64,000 bases of DNA from positions 620,001-684,000 of the forward strand of contig NZ_JAERSF010000001.1 of assembly GCF_016735615.1 (NCBI RefSeq). The letters are read 5' to 3'. Below are positions 30,449 through 39,766 of the stretch, one piece after another. The stretch comes from Flavobacterium tagetis (GTDB lineage Bacteria; Bacteroidota; Bacteroidia; Flavobacteriales; Flavobacteriaceae). A program made the position numbers and the translations under genes. Each line of letters starts with the position of its first letter. The first letter of the stretch is position 1. The notes under the pieces were generated by a model. It was not told the DNA's origin and did no database searches. It worked only from the letters and a program-made list of their open reading frames with translations.

Positions 30449-33004
30449 TTGAAAAATAATTCCACAAAAATAATAGCATTTCTTCTAATTGCAATATTAA
30501 TTTGCGCTTGTAATGCCGTAAAAAGAGTTCCCGATGGAAAAAACCTTCTTGTAAAAAATAATATTTTAGTAAACGGAAAAGCGACAAATGACGAAACAGC
30601 TTCCAACCAAATGTACCAAAAACCAAATGGTAAATTATTAGGTTATAAGCTTCGATTAAATTTATACAATTTAGCCAATTTAAACCCAGATTCTACTTAT
30701 CAGGCAAAATTCAAGAACAATCCTGGAAAGTATGAGCGAATGTCTAAAATATTCTCTGCAAAACAAGTAGATCGTCTTGGACAATCTTTTTATTACAAAG
30801 GAATTCATGAGTTTCTAAAAAATACTGGAGAACCACCAGTAATAATAGATACTTCAAAAACTAAAAAATCACTATTACGTTTAAAATACTATTATTTCAA
30901 CAATGGTTATTTTAACGTTCAAACGGATTATACAATTGATACTACTGGAGTAAAAAGAGCCGAAATTAACTATAACATTACTACAGGACCGGCTTATAAA
31001 TTGGATACTATCAAAACCAAAATAATGACGCCTGCATTAGATTCATTATATAGAACCAACAACGATCCTTCTTTATTAAAATCTGGAAATCAATACAAAA
31101 CTACAGATTTTGAGGAAGAAAAAAACCGCATTACAACATATTTTAGAAATCACGGCGCTTATTATTTTCAGCCTACGTATGTGACTTTTGACATTGATAC
31201 AATTGGCAAAAAAGCTAAAGCAGATGTCACTTTAATTATCAACAACAACAATATTCAAGAAAGAGATTCTAGTCGTACAGAACCTTTTAAACTATACAAG
31301 ATTAGCGATGTAAATATTTACACCGATTATTCTGCTACAAATGCCAAGAAAAAACCAACCGACAGTGTAACTTACAACAATTTTAACCTATACAGTTACA
31401 AAGGTTTAAAATACAGACCACGTGCTATTACCGATGCTATTTTCATTTCAAAAGGAAGCACTTTTGCAGATTTCAGAACCACTCTTTCTTCTCGCTCTTT
31501 AAATAATTTAAGAATTTTCAACTATCCATCTATTCAATACGAAGTAGACAAAAGAGATTCTACAGCTCAATCTCTTATTGCTAATGTTTATTTGACTCCG
31601 AGAAAAAAATACAGTTTTGGAGCTACTTTGGATGTAACACACTCTAATATTCAAGATTTTGGAATTGGAGCTAGTATTTCTGAAACGATTCGAAACGTAT
31701 TTAACCGAGCGGAAACTCTCGAAATTTCGGCTCGTTTAAATGTTGGATCTTCTAGAGATATGGCTAACCCAAACAATAATTTCTTTAATGTTTCTGAATA
31801 TGGTTTGGATATGAAGTTGAATTTCCCAAGAATTTTACTGCCTTTTGGAACCGAGAAAATCATTCCAAAAAGTATGATTCCGTATACCTCTATATCTTCT
31901 GGTTTTTCAAAACAGCGAAATATTGGTTTAGATAAAGAAAACTTTACAGGGGGTATTTCATACAACTGGACACCAAAACGTCACAATTCAGCAAAACTTG
32001 AATTGTTGAACGCGCAGTTTGTTCGCAACTTAAATCCAGACAATTACTTTAATGTTTACACCTCTTCTTATGATGATTTGAATGGAATTGCACAAAATTA
32101 CAACCAACAAACTTCTAATGTTGATGAACACGGAAACTTAATTGTACCTACGGGAACAACAGGATTTACTAATGATGTATTAACAGGACAAACTGCTCTA
32201 ACACCTACTGACTCTCAATATCAAGAAGTTGAAAGCATCGAAGAAAGAAGAGTTCGTTTGACTGAAAATGATTTCATCTTAGCGACAAGCTATTCTTTTA
32301 CCAAAACAACTAAAAAAGATTTGGCTGATAATAATTTTTATCAATTTAGAACCAAAATCGAATCTGCAGGAACTCTATTATCAGCTGTTTCATCAATTGG
32401 GAATTTACCTAAAAATTCTAGAGGCAACTACGAGATTTTTAACTTAGAATATTCAGAATATATTAAAACCGAATTTGACTATATCAAACACTGGGACTTT
32501 GGAAAAGAAAAAGTTTTAGCAGTCAGAAGTTTCTTTGGAATTGCAATTCCGTTTGGAAATTCAAACTATATTCCGTTTTCACGAAGTTATTATGGTGGAG
32601 GTTCCAATGATAACCGTGCTTGGCAACCTTATGCTTTAGGACCTGGAAGCACCAATGCTGTAAATGACTTTAACGAGGCTAATATGAAAATCGCTGCAAG
32701 TGCTGAATTTCGTTTCAAAATTTTCGGTGATGTAAAAGGAGCTCTCTTTGCAGACGCCGGAAATATCTGGAATGTGCTCGATAATGTGATAGATCCGAAA
32801 GCAAAATTTGATAACTTAAACGATTTAGAAGAAATTGCATTAGGTACAGGATTTGGTTTAAGATACGATTTGAGTTTTTTTGTGATTCGTTTAGATTTAG
32901 GCTTTAAGACTTATAATCCGGCACATGAGAAGGGAGATCGATGGTTTAAAGAATACAATTTTGGACACTCGGTTTTAAATTTTGGTATAAATTATCCGTT
33001 CTAA
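30449..33004 (+). CDS. tamL: TamL, lipoprotein Omp85 family (BamA/TamA-type) outer membrane protein
   Basis: An 851-residue Omp85 protein. It starts with TTG; the frame gives a lipoprotein signal MKNNSTKIIAFLLIAILICAC with Cys21 as the likely lipid anchor. POTRA-like modules lie in the N-terminal half (for example LLRLKYYYFNNGYFNVQ and ENRITTYFRNHGAYYFQPTY). The C-terminal surface-antigen barrel begins near residue 380 and ends GHSVLNFGINYPF, with AFADAGNIWN-type signature in ALFADAGNIWNVLD. A lipid-anchored TamA is the Bacteroidota-specific form called TamL. Usually tamB lies nearby; none is seen in the window. Confidence 0.9.
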   Translation: MKNNSTKIIAFLLIAILICACNAVKRVPDGKNLLVKNNILVNGKATNDETASNQMYQKPNGKLLGYKLRLNLYNLANLNPDSTYQAKFKNNPGKYERMSKIFSAKQVDRLGQSFYYKGIHEFLKNTGEPPVIIDTSKTKKSLLRLKYYYFNNGYFNVQTDYTIDTTGVKRAEINYNITTGPAYKLDTIKTKIMTPALDSLYRTNNDPSLLKSGNQYKTTDFEEEKNRITTYFRNHGAYYFQPTYVTFDIDTIGKKAKADVTLIINNNNIQERDSSRTEPFKLYKISDVNIYTDYSATNAKKKPTDSVTYNNFNLYSYKGLKYRPRAITDAIFISKGSTFADFRTTLSSRSLNNLRIFNYPSIQYEVDKRDSTAQSLIANVYLTPRKKYSFGATLDVTHSNIQDFGIGASISETIRNVFNRAETLEISARLNVGSSRDMANPNNNFFNVSEYGLDMKLNFPRILLPFGTEKIIPKSMIPYTSISSGFSKQRNIGLDKENFTGGISYNWTPKRHNSAKLELLNAQFVRNLNPDNYFNVYTSSYDDLNGIAQNYNQQTSNVDEHGNLIVPTGTTGFTNDVLTGQTALTPTDSQYQEVESIEERRVRLTENDFILATSYSFTKTTKKDLADNNFYQFRTKIESAGTLLSAVSSIGNLPKNSRGNYEIFNLEYSEYIKTEFDYIKHWDFGKEKVLAVRSFFGIAIPFGNSNYIPFSRSYYGGGSNDNRAWQPYALGPGSTNAVNDFNEANMKIAASAEFRFKIFGDVKGALFADAGNIWNVLDNVIDPKAKFDNLNDLEEIALGTGFGLRYDLSFFVIRLDLGFKTYNPAHEKGDRWFKEYNFGHSVLNFGINYPF

Positions 33005-33018
33005 TGCTAATTAATTCT

Positions 33019-33026
33019 TATTTTTG
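33019..33026 (+). promoter_or_regulatory. fbaA -7 promoter element
   Basis: TATTTTTG, a match to TAnnTTTG, 38 bases before the aldolase ATG. Confidence 0.55.
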
Positions 33027-33064
33027 CAACCTAAAAACTAAAAACAACTATAAAAAAAATTACA

Positions 33065-34132
33065 ATGGCACACAACATTAAACCAGGAGTAGCTACAGGA
33101 GATCAAGTACAAGAGATCTTTAATTATGCTAAAGAGAAGGGTTTTGCTCTTCCAGCAGTAAACGTTACTGGATCAAGCACAATTAATGGAGTTCTTGAAA
33201 CTGCAGCAAAACTAAACGCGCCAGTTATCATTCAATTTTCTAACGGAGGAGCACAATTCAACGCTGGAAAAGGATTATCAAATGCAGGTGAAAAAGCAGC
33301 AATCGCGGGAGGAATCGCGGGAGCAAAACATATTCATACTTTGGCAGAAGCTTACGGTGCAACTGTAATCTTACACACTGACCACTGTGCAAAAAAACTT
33401 TTACCTTGGATTGATGGTTTATTAGATGCTTCTGAAAAACACTTCGCAGAAACAGGAAAACCATTATTCAGTTCTCACATGATCGATTTGTCTGAGGAGC
33501 CAATCGAAGAAAACATCGAGATCTGTAAAGAATATTTAGCTAGAATGAGCAAAATGGGTATGACATTAGAAATCGAACTTGGTATTACAGGTGGTGAAGA
33601 AGATGGTGTTGATAACTCTGATGTTGACAGCTCAAAATTATATACTCAACCAGAAGAAGTAGCTTACGCTTACGAAGAATTATCTAAAGTAAGCCCTAAA
33701 TTTACAATTGCTGCTGCTTTCGGAAACGTTCACGGTGTTTACAAACCAGGAAACGTAAAATTAACTCCAAAAATCTTAAAAAATTCTCAAGATTTCGTAC
33801 AAAACAAATTCAACACAGGGCACAATCCGGTTGATTTCGTTTTCCACGGAGGTTCAGGTTCTACACTTGAAGAAATCAGAGAAGGTATTAGCTACGGAGT
33901 TATCAAAATGAATATTGATACCGATTTACAGTTTGCATACACTGAAGGAATCCGTGATTACATGGTTAAAAACCTTGACTATTTGAAATCTCAAATTGGA
34001 AATCCAGAAGGTCCAGATGCTCCAAACAAAAAATACTATGACCCAAGAAGATGGGTTCGTGAAAGTGAAGTGACATTCAATGCAAGACTTGAACAAGCTT
34101 TTGCTGATTTAAATAACGTAAATACGTTATAA
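33065..34132 (+). CDS. fbaA: Class II fructose-bisphosphate aldolase
   Basis: Zinc enzyme of glycolysis and gluconeogenesis that splits fructose 1,6-bisphosphate. The 355-residue length matches the class IIA (E. coli FbaA) form. Visible features are the catalytic and zinc site VILHTDHCAKK (Asp and His), the Zn ligand Glu in LEIELGITGGEEDGV, the Zn His in FGNVHGVYKPGNV, the phosphate loop VFHGGSGS, and MNIDTDLQFAYTEGIRDY. Confidence 0.97.
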   Translation: MAHNIKPGVATGDQVQEIFNYAKEKGFALPAVNVTGSSTINGVLETAAKLNAPVIIQFSNGGAQFNAGKGLSNAGEKAAIAGGIAGAKHIHTLAEAYGATVILHTDHCAKKLLPWIDGLLDASEKHFAETGKPLFSSHMIDLSEEPIEENIEICKEYLARMSKMGMTLEIELGITGGEEDGVDNSDVDSSKLYTQPEEVAYAYEELSKVSPKFTIAAAFGNVHGVYKPGNVKLTPKILKNSQDFVQNKFNTGHNPVDFVFHGGSGSTLEEIREGISYGVIKMNIDTDLQFAYTEGIRDYMVKNLDYLKSQIGNPEGPDAPNKKYYDPRRWVRESEVTFNARLEQAFADLNNVNTL

Positions 34133-34135
34133 AAA

Positions 34136-34235
34136 AAGTATTCAGTTTACAGTTTTAAGTATTTAGCAATCTGAATACTTAAAACTGAATACCACTGGAC
34201 ACTGAAATTTTATTACTGAACACTGAATACTAAAA
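34136..34235. repeat. gtattcag-word inverted repeat between fbaA and accD
   Basis: GTATTCAG and TTTTAAGTATTTAG on the left face CTGAATACTTAAAACTGAATAC-like sequence on the right, so a long imperfect hairpin can form. After it come ggacactgaa and tgaacactgaatac. The word family is the same as at 23446-23510. Confidence 0.6.
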
Positions 34236-34238
34236 GAA

Positions 34239-35093
34239 ATGGCTTGGTTTAAAAGACAAGAAAAAGGGATTACGACCGCGACAGAAGACAAGATGGACGT
34301 TCCGAAAGGATTGTGGTACAAATCTCCTACTGGAAAAATTATTGATGCTGACGAATTGGCGAGAAATTTATTCGTAAGCCCTGAAGATGATTTTCACGTT
34401 CGAATTGGAAGCGCAACCTATTTTGAAATTTTATTCGACAACAACGAATTTGTTGAGTTAGATAAAAACATGACTTCTAAAGATCCTCTGCACTTTGTGG
34501 ACACAAAGAAATATGCAGATAGATTAAAAGATGTAATGGAAAAAACTCATCTTAAAGATGCTGTACGTACGGGGGTAGGAAAATCTAAAGGAAGAGAACT
34601 TGTAATTTGCTGTATGGATTTTGCATTCATCGGTGGATCTATGGGAGCTGTAGTCGGTGAGAAAATCGCAAGAGGTATTGATCACGCTATTAAAAACAAA
34701 CTTCCTTTTGTAATGATTTCTAAATCTGGTGGAGCTCGTATGATGGAAGCTGCTTATTCTTTAATGCAATTAGCAAAAACTTCTGTAAAACTAGCTCAAT
34801 TAGCTGAAGCTAAATTGCCTTATATCTCTCTTTGTACAGACCCAACAACTGGAGGAACAACTGCATCTTACGCAATGTTAGGAGACATCAACATCTCTGA
34901 GCCAGGCGCTTTGATTGGTTTTGCTGGCCCTCGTGTTGTTCGCGATACTACAGGAAAAGATTTACCAGAAGGTTTCCAAACTGCCGAGTTCTTATTAGAG
35001 CACGGTTTCTTAGACTTTATCACGCCAAGAAAAGAATTGAAAGATAAGATCAACTTATATATCGATTTGATTCAAAATAATGATATTAGATAG
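34239..35093 (+). CDS. accD: Acetyl-CoA carboxylase carboxyltransferase subunit beta, zinc-ribbon Cys lost
   Basis: Beta subunit of the carboxyltransferase that transfers CO2 from biotin to acetyl-CoA, the first step of fatty acid synthesis. The 284-residue product has the crotonase-fold core ([62 protein letters not shown]). The N-terminal zinc-ribbon outline is kept ([33 protein letters not shown]) but all four Cys of the classical ribbon are replaced by Ser29, Gly32, Ser47 and Asp50. No accA is seen in the window. Confidence 0.95.
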   Translation: MAWFKRQEKGITTATEDKMDVPKGLWYKSPTGKIIDADELARNLFVSPEDDFHVRIGSATYFEILFDNNEFVELDKNMTSKDPLHFVDTKKYADRLKDVMEKTHLKDAVRTGVGKSKGRELVICCMDFAFIGGSMGAVVGEKIARGIDHAIKNKLPFVMISKSGGARMMEAAYSLMQLAKTSVKLAQLAEAKLPYISLCTDPTTGGTTASYAMLGDINISEPGALIGFAGPRVVRDTTGKDLPEGFQTAEFLLEHGFLDFITPRKELKDKINLYIDLIQNNDIR

Positions 35094-35114
35094 TTTTAAA
35101 ACTACTTAAAATAG

Positions 35115-35147
35115 AAATCCCAAGAAATTGCTTCTTGGGATTTTTTT
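35115..35147 (+). terminator. accD terminator
   Basis: Perfect 12-bp arms (aaatcccaagaa/ttcttgggattt) with a 5-nt loop and T-run. Confidence 0.88.
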
Positions 35148-35174
35148 ATATCTTTATTTCAAATCTTATTCTTT

Positions 35175-35792
35175 ATGGCTAGAATTTTTATTGGTTTTAT
35201 GATTTGTTTTTTCTTTTTGAATTGTAGCAAAAAAGAAAATCAAGAAGAAAACATTCCATATATAATTTCTCAGGAAAATAAAGAAAAGATCATCGAAAAT
35301 GATACGATCCCTCCTCCTCCTCCTATTCCTGGATATCTGTTTTATGGAACAAATACTTTTATAATAGACAAGAACTCAAAAGTATATTATTTTCAAAGAA
35401 ACGAAATCGGTCATATTTGTGGGAATTGGAAAAAAAGCGATACAATTCCGTATTTTATAAATCTTCAGCCGAAAGATTTGATTGAAATATCATCTAATGC
35501 AATTTCTGATTTTATAAAATCAAACTATAAAGATAATTTTAGAAACATCACTTTTATAGCTTCTAAATTAGACACTTTACAATCGAAAAATTACTTCAAT
35601 CTACTTGACGCTATTAAATCTTCACTAAAAAATTATGATTTATATTTCACAAGGAAAACCACTCAAGAAGAAGATACCGTTTTAAAATACAAGAAAAATA
35701 ATGAGTATTATGACTCGGAAAACATTAATTGGGACAAAAACAGAATTACATTTCCTTTTATAAAACCAAAGCTAGAAAAGACAAAAAAATAA
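35175..35792 (+). CDS. Hypothetical lipoprotein
   Basis: A 205-residue protein with a short signal and lipobox (MARIFIGFMICFFFLNCS, Cys17). The residues after the Cys (SKKENQEEN) are polar and acidic, as seen in surface-exported Bacteroidota lipoproteins. A proline run (TIPPPPPIPGY) near residue 45 probably acts as a stalk. The rest is unrecognised and Lys/Asn-rich. It ends one base from the stop of the convergent cupin gene, with no terminator between them. Confidence 0.65.
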   Translation: MARIFIGFMICFFFLNCSKKENQEENIPYIISQENKEKIIENDTIPPPPPIPGYLFYGTNTFIIDKNSKVYYFQRNEIGHICGNWKKSDTIPYFINLQPKDLIEISSNAISDFIKSNYKDNFRNITFIASKLDTLQSKNYFNLLDAIKSSLKNYDLYFTRKTTQEEDTVLKYKKNNEYYDSENINWDKNRITFPFIKPKLEKTKK

Positions 35793-35793
35793 A

Positions 35794-36681
35794 TTACCCC
35801 GCTTTTCTCAAATCCTTTTTCAATTCTTTTTCTGCAATTTTATAAGCAAGTTTTTCACGCCAAACTGCATAACGTTCTCTAAAAATCACTTTTATACCGC
35901 TGTCTACGGCTCCATGCATAAATAAGCTCCAAACGCTGGCTATTTTTCTAGACCAGGATGCATCCCATGCGCGAAGTGTGAGCGAAAAAGAACCATCAAC
36001 GTAACGCATCCAATGCCACATTCCTGTTGGCATAAACAACGTATCGCCGTGTTCTAAGAAAACTTCATAACCCTCTACTCCTTTTAGAGCTGGAAATTTT
36101 TCAAAATCAGGATTGGCTACATCGTAATCTTCTAATGCATAAGTAGTATTCGGGATGCAATAGAGTCTTTTTTTCCATTTGTAGTCAAATAAAATAATAT
36201 GTTTTCGACCTCCGAAATGAGTATGAAAAAGATGTGGCAAATCGATATCATAATGCAGAAAAGTAATCGCCTTAGAACCGCCAAAAAACATGGCAGGCAT
36301 ACTTTCTATAAAACCTCCCATTAATTCTTTTGGAACTTTTACATCGTCAATTAATTCGGGTCTGTGCTTGAAAAGATTAAAGAAGAAAATACGCAATTGT
36401 GTTGGTTCGCGTTTTATCAAATCCAGATATTCCCCAAATCTCATACTTGCTATAGAAGCGTTGATCACTTTTGTTGGATCTGCTTTTGAGTTATCTACAA
36501 GTTTAACCTCTATATCTCCCGCAATTTCCTTAAAATATTCTGTTGACCATTTTTCTCTTGCAGGCCAATCTTTTGTAAGCCCTTTTATGATTAAAGGCTT
36601 TTTTTTATCTAAATAATTTCTTTTGAAATCCTCTCTAGAAATAGACTCAACAACATCGACAGATTTAAGATTAAAGCTCAT
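35794..36681 (-). CDS. Cupin-like (JmjC/cupin_8) Fe(II)/2-oxoglutarate hydroxylase-like protein
   Basis: A 295-residue cupin of the JmjC-like group. The HxD metal pair is in FLHYDIDLPHLFHTHFGGRKHIILFDY (near residues 147-149) and a distal His in FMPTGMWHWMRYV. An N-terminal SREDFKRNYLDKKKPLIIKGLTKDWPA is typical of cupin_8 proteins related to human FIH/TYW5/JMJD. These are iron- and 2-oxoglutarate-dependent hydroxylases of proteins or RNA, but the substrate here is unknown. The gene is monocistronic and convergent with the lipoprotein gene. Confidence 0.85.
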   Translation of the reverse strand: MSFNLKSVDVVESISREDFKRNYLDKKKPLIIKGLTKDWPAREKWSTEYFKEIAGDIEVKLVDNSKADPTKVINASIASMRFGEYLDLIKREPTQLRIFFFNLFKHRPELIDDVKVPKELMGGFIESMPAMFFGGSKAITFLHYDIDLPHLFHTHFGGRKHIILFDYKWKKRLYCIPNTTYALEDYDVANPDFEKFPALKGVEGYEVFLEHGDTLFMPTGMWHWMRYVDGSFSLTLRAWDASWSRKIASVWSLFMHGAVDSGIKVIFRERYAVWREKLAYKIAEKELKKDLRKAG

Positions 36682-36770
36682 TGGTTTAATGGTTTAGGTT
36701 CTTGGTCTATCAAAAATATCTAATTATTTCGAGCCGTCAAAATTTACAGTAAAATAACACAAAAGTAATA

Positions 36771-38018
36771 TTACATTCCTGTACGAATTGCTTCTACTGG
36801 ATCTAGATTTGCCGCCGAAACTGCTGGAAGAATCCCAGAAATCAAACCAATAAGAGCTGCTAAACCGGTTCCTAAAAGAATATTTCCTAAACTTAAAACA
36901 AATTCAAAATCGAGGACCTTTGTCAAAATCATCGCAATTCCCCAAACCATAAGAAGACCAATGATTCCTCCAATAACTGATAAAATAACTGCTTCAAATA
37001 AAAATTGAAATAAGATAAATTTATTTTTTGCTCCTAATGATTTCTGAATTCCGATAAGATTTGTTCTTTCTTTAACCGAAACAAACATAATATTTGCAAT
37101 TCCGAAACCACCAACCAAAAGAGAAAAACCACTGATAATCCAACCTACAAAATTCATCTGACCTAAAATTCCATCAATAAAATCAGTAAATCCAGAAAGC
37201 ACATTAACAAAAAAATTATCCATTTCTCCCGCTTTCATTCCGCGAATTGCTCTAAGTTTTTGAGCAATTTCAGCTTTGTACGCATCCATATCAACACCTT
37301 TTTCAGGCTTTAAAACTATAACTGGAGTCATAGAATCACTGTCTCCATACATTCTTCTTAAGAAATTTGCCGGAAGATAGACCGAAGTATCATTACTATC
37401 TCCAAAGAATCCAGCGCCCTGTTTCGCCATTACACCAATAACAGTGAATCGCTGTCCATACAAACGGATGTTTTTCCCTATCGGATCGCTTGAACCAAAA
37501 AGCCCTTCAGCTATATCATATCCCAAAACAATAACAGCAGTTCCTGAGTTAGATTCTGATTCATTATAAAATCTACCTTTATCAAAACTTAATCCATCAA
37601 TATCGACCATTTCGCTTGATGCCGGAATAATATTTACATCGCTAACTGTTTTAGAATCGTATTTTAAACTTTCTCTGTTTACAAAAAGCTGATATGCTAC
37701 TTGGTCGGTGTTATTCATTGAATTTTTTAAACCGATATATTCGTCATATTTTACATTTGGAAACTGTTCTCTTTTCCATTGTGGAATTTCAGACGGTCCA
37801 AAACAATATTTCATTAAATAAATCGTATTTTTATCTAAGCTACTCAAATCTTTAGTGATTTTTTTATCTAAAGAGTCAACAGCAGCCAAAACAGCGATAA
37901 TTGAAAAAATACCAATCGTTACGCCTAAAAGCGACAATAAAGTTCGCAATTTATTATTTCGCAAAGCATTGATAGCAAAACTCAAACTTTCTTTTAATAA
38001 TCTTAGATAAACGATCAT
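36771..38018 (-). CDS. MacB-type ABC transporter permease
   Basis: A 415-residue inner-membrane permease with the MacB periplasmic core domain (about residues 22-240) between the first membrane helix (RTLLSLLGVTIGIFSIIAVLAAVDSL) and three C-terminal FtsX helices (FSLLVGGFGIANIMFVSVKERT, ILFQFLFEAVILSVIGGIIGLL, LLGTGLAALIGLISGILPAVSAANLDPVEAIR). The final PVEAIR motif is typical. No ATPase gene is adjacent; it must be encoded elsewhere. These systems act in export or mechanotransmission rather than import. Confidence 0.88.
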   Translation of the reverse strand: MIVYLRLLKESLSFAINALRNNKLRTLLSLLGVTIGIFSIIAVLAAVDSLDKKITKDLSSLDKNTIYLMKYCFGPSEIPQWKREQFPNVKYDEYIGLKNSMNNTDQVAYQLFVNRESLKYDSKTVSDVNIIPASSEMVDIDGLSFDKGRFYNESESNSGTAVIVLGYDIAEGLFGSSDPIGKNIRLYGQRFTVIGVMAKQGAGFFGDSNDTSVYLPANFLRRMYGDSDSMTPVIVLKPEKGVDMDAYKAEIAQKLRAIRGMKAGEMDNFFVNVLSGFTDFIDGILGQMNFVGWIISGFSLLVGGFGIANIMFVSVKERTNLIGIQKSLGAKNKFILFQFLFEAVILSVIGGIIGLLMVWGIAMILTKVLDFEFVLSLGNILLGTGLAALIGLISGILPAVSAANLDPVEAIRTGM

Positions 38019-38151
38019 ATTTTTGTATTTTTCAATAAAGTAAAATTCAATAATTTAAATTCAAAAACCTAATAAAAGTTAACTTACTCATCAGTAGATT
38101 TTTTTAGCATTTTGTTACACTAATTTTTTTTAATATAATATATAAAAAAAC

Positions 38152-38159
38152 TACTTTTG
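38152..38159 (+). promoter_or_regulatory. purH -7 promoter element
   Basis: TACTTTTG matches TAnnTTTG. It covers an alternative in-frame start at 38157, supporting the start at 38184. Confidence 0.55.
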
Positions 38160-38183
38160 CAGTCTCAAAATCATAACTACACA

Positions 38184-39710
38184 ATGAGCACAACTAAAAA
38201 AATACAATCGGCATTAATTTCTGTTTTTTCTAAAGATGGATTGGAACCAATTGTTAGAAAATTACACGAACAAAATGTAACACTTTATTCAACTGGAGGA
38301 ACTGAAGATTTCATCAAAAACCTTGGCATCCCAGTAGTTCCTGTTGAAGATATCACTTCATTCCCTGAAATTCTTGGCGGAAGAGTAAAAACTTTACACC
38401 CGAAAATTTTTGGTGGAATTTTAAATCGTCAAGACAACGAAAGTGATGTTCAGCAAATGAAGGAATTTGACATCCCTCAAATCGATTTAGTAATTGTTGA
38501 TTTATATCCTTTTGAAAAAACAGTTGCTTCTGGAGCAAGCGAACAAGATATTATCGAAAAAATTGATATCGGAGGTATTTCATTAATTCGTGCTGGTGCA
38601 AAAAATTTCAAAGACACTGTAATTGTAGCTTCTGTTAACGAGTACAGCTTACTTTTAGATTTGATTACAGAGCAAGACGGAGCAACAACTTTAGAAAACA
38701 GAAGATTGTTTGCTACTAAAGCATTCCACGTTTCATCTCACTACGATGGAGCTATTTTTAATTATTTCAATACAGACGAGACTATTTACAAAGAAAGCAT
38801 TGCAAACGGTCAAGTTTTAAGATATGGTGAAAACCCTCATCAAAAAGGATTCTTCTTTGGAGATTTTGACGCAATGTTCAAAAAACTTCACGGAAAAGAA
38901 TTGTCATACAATAACTTATTAGATGTTGATGCTGCTGTTAATTTAATTGCTGAATTTAAAACTGACGGACCTACGTTCGCTATTTTAAAACACAACAACG
39001 CTTGTGGTTTGGCTTCAAGAAAAACAATCAGCGAAGCTTATTTAGCAGCTTTAGCTTGTGATCCTACTTCAGCTTTTGGAGGAGTGTTAATTTCTAATAC
39101 AAAAATTGATTTAGAAACTGCACAGGAAATCAACAAGTTATTCTGCGAAGTTGTAATCGCTCCAGCTTATGATGATGAGGCAGTTACAGTTTTACAAGAG
39201 AAGAAAAACAGAATTATTTTAGTACAAAACGATGTTGAATTACCAGCTCGTCAAGTAAGAACTTGTCTTAACGGATTGTTAATTCAGGATAGAAATAATA
39301 TTACGGATAATAAAGAGCATTTAAAAACCGTTACAATTACAGAACCTACTGCTCAAGAGATCGAAGATTTGATCTTTGCTTCTAAAATCTGCAAGAATAC
39401 AAAATCAAACACTATTGTATTTGCTAAAAACGGAACATTGATTTCATCAGGTACAGGTCAGACTTCAAGAGTTGACGCTTTAATTCAAGCAGTTGACAAA
39501 GCAAAAGCTTTTGGATTTGATTTAAATGGAGCTTCGATGGCAAGTGATGCATTTTTCCCATTTCCGGATTGTGTAGAATTAGCTAAAAAAGCAGGAATAA
39601 CTGCTGTAATTCAGCCAGGAGGTTCGATAAAAGACGAATTAAGTATAAATTATTGCAATGAAAATAATCTTGCAATGGTATTTACAGGAACTCGTCATTT
39701 TAAACATTAA
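38184..39710 (+). CDS. purH: Bifunctional AICAR transformylase / IMP cyclohydrolase
   Basis: Performs the last two steps of purine synthesis to IMP. The 508-residue product starts MSTTKKIQSALISVFSKDGL, about 25 bases after its -7 element. The MGS-like IMP cyclohydrolase domain is at about 5-150 (STGGTEDFIKNLGIPVVPVEDITSFPEILGGRVKTLHPKIFGGIL). The AICAR transformylase domain follows with RYGENPHQKG, LKHNNACGLA (Lys-His catalytic pair) and SDAFFPFPDCVELAKKAGITAVIQPGGSIKDE. It lies just upstream of mreB but has a separate promoter. Confidence 0.97.
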   Translation: MSTTKKIQSALISVFSKDGLEPIVRKLHEQNVTLYSTGGTEDFIKNLGIPVVPVEDITSFPEILGGRVKTLHPKIFGGILNRQDNESDVQQMKEFDIPQIDLVIVDLYPFEKTVASGASEQDIIEKIDIGGISLIRAGAKNFKDTVIVASVNEYSLLLDLITEQDGATTLENRRLFATKAFHVSSHYDGAIFNYFNTDETIYKESIANGQVLRYGENPHQKGFFFGDFDAMFKKLHGKELSYNNLLDVDAAVNLIAEFKTDGPTFAILKHNNACGLASRKTISEAYLAALACDPTSAFGGVLISNTKIDLETAQEINKLFCEVVIAPAYDDEAVTVLQEKKNRIILVQNDVELPARQVRTCLNGLLIQDRNNITDNKEHLKTVTITEPTAQEIEDLIFASKICKNTKSNTIVFAKNGTLISSGTGQTSRVDALIQAVDKAKAFGFDLNGASMASDAFFPFPDCVELAKKAGITAVIQPGGSIKDELSINYCNENNLAMVFTGTRHFKH

Positions 39711-39716
39711 TTTGTT

Positions 39717-39724
39717 TAACTTTG
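39717..39724 (+). promoter_or_regulatory. -7 promoter element of the mreB cluster
   Basis: TAACTTTG matches TAnnTTTG, 43 bases before mreB and just past the purH stop. Confidence 0.55.
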
Positions 39725-39766
39725 TTCGATAAATAATTTATAACATTTTAAACCCCTAAAAAACTT

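Noticed and set aside
30412..30606. 65-codon N-terminal extension of the RNA methyltransferase
   Set aside because: It overlaps the divergent tamL start and promoter; the conserved protein starts at MVSKNQ.
36771..38018. Antimicrobial macrolide efflux (MacB) resistance function
   Set aside because: Only a permease of the broad MacB/FtsX fold is present, with no ATPase or membrane-fusion partner, so a resistance role is not supported.
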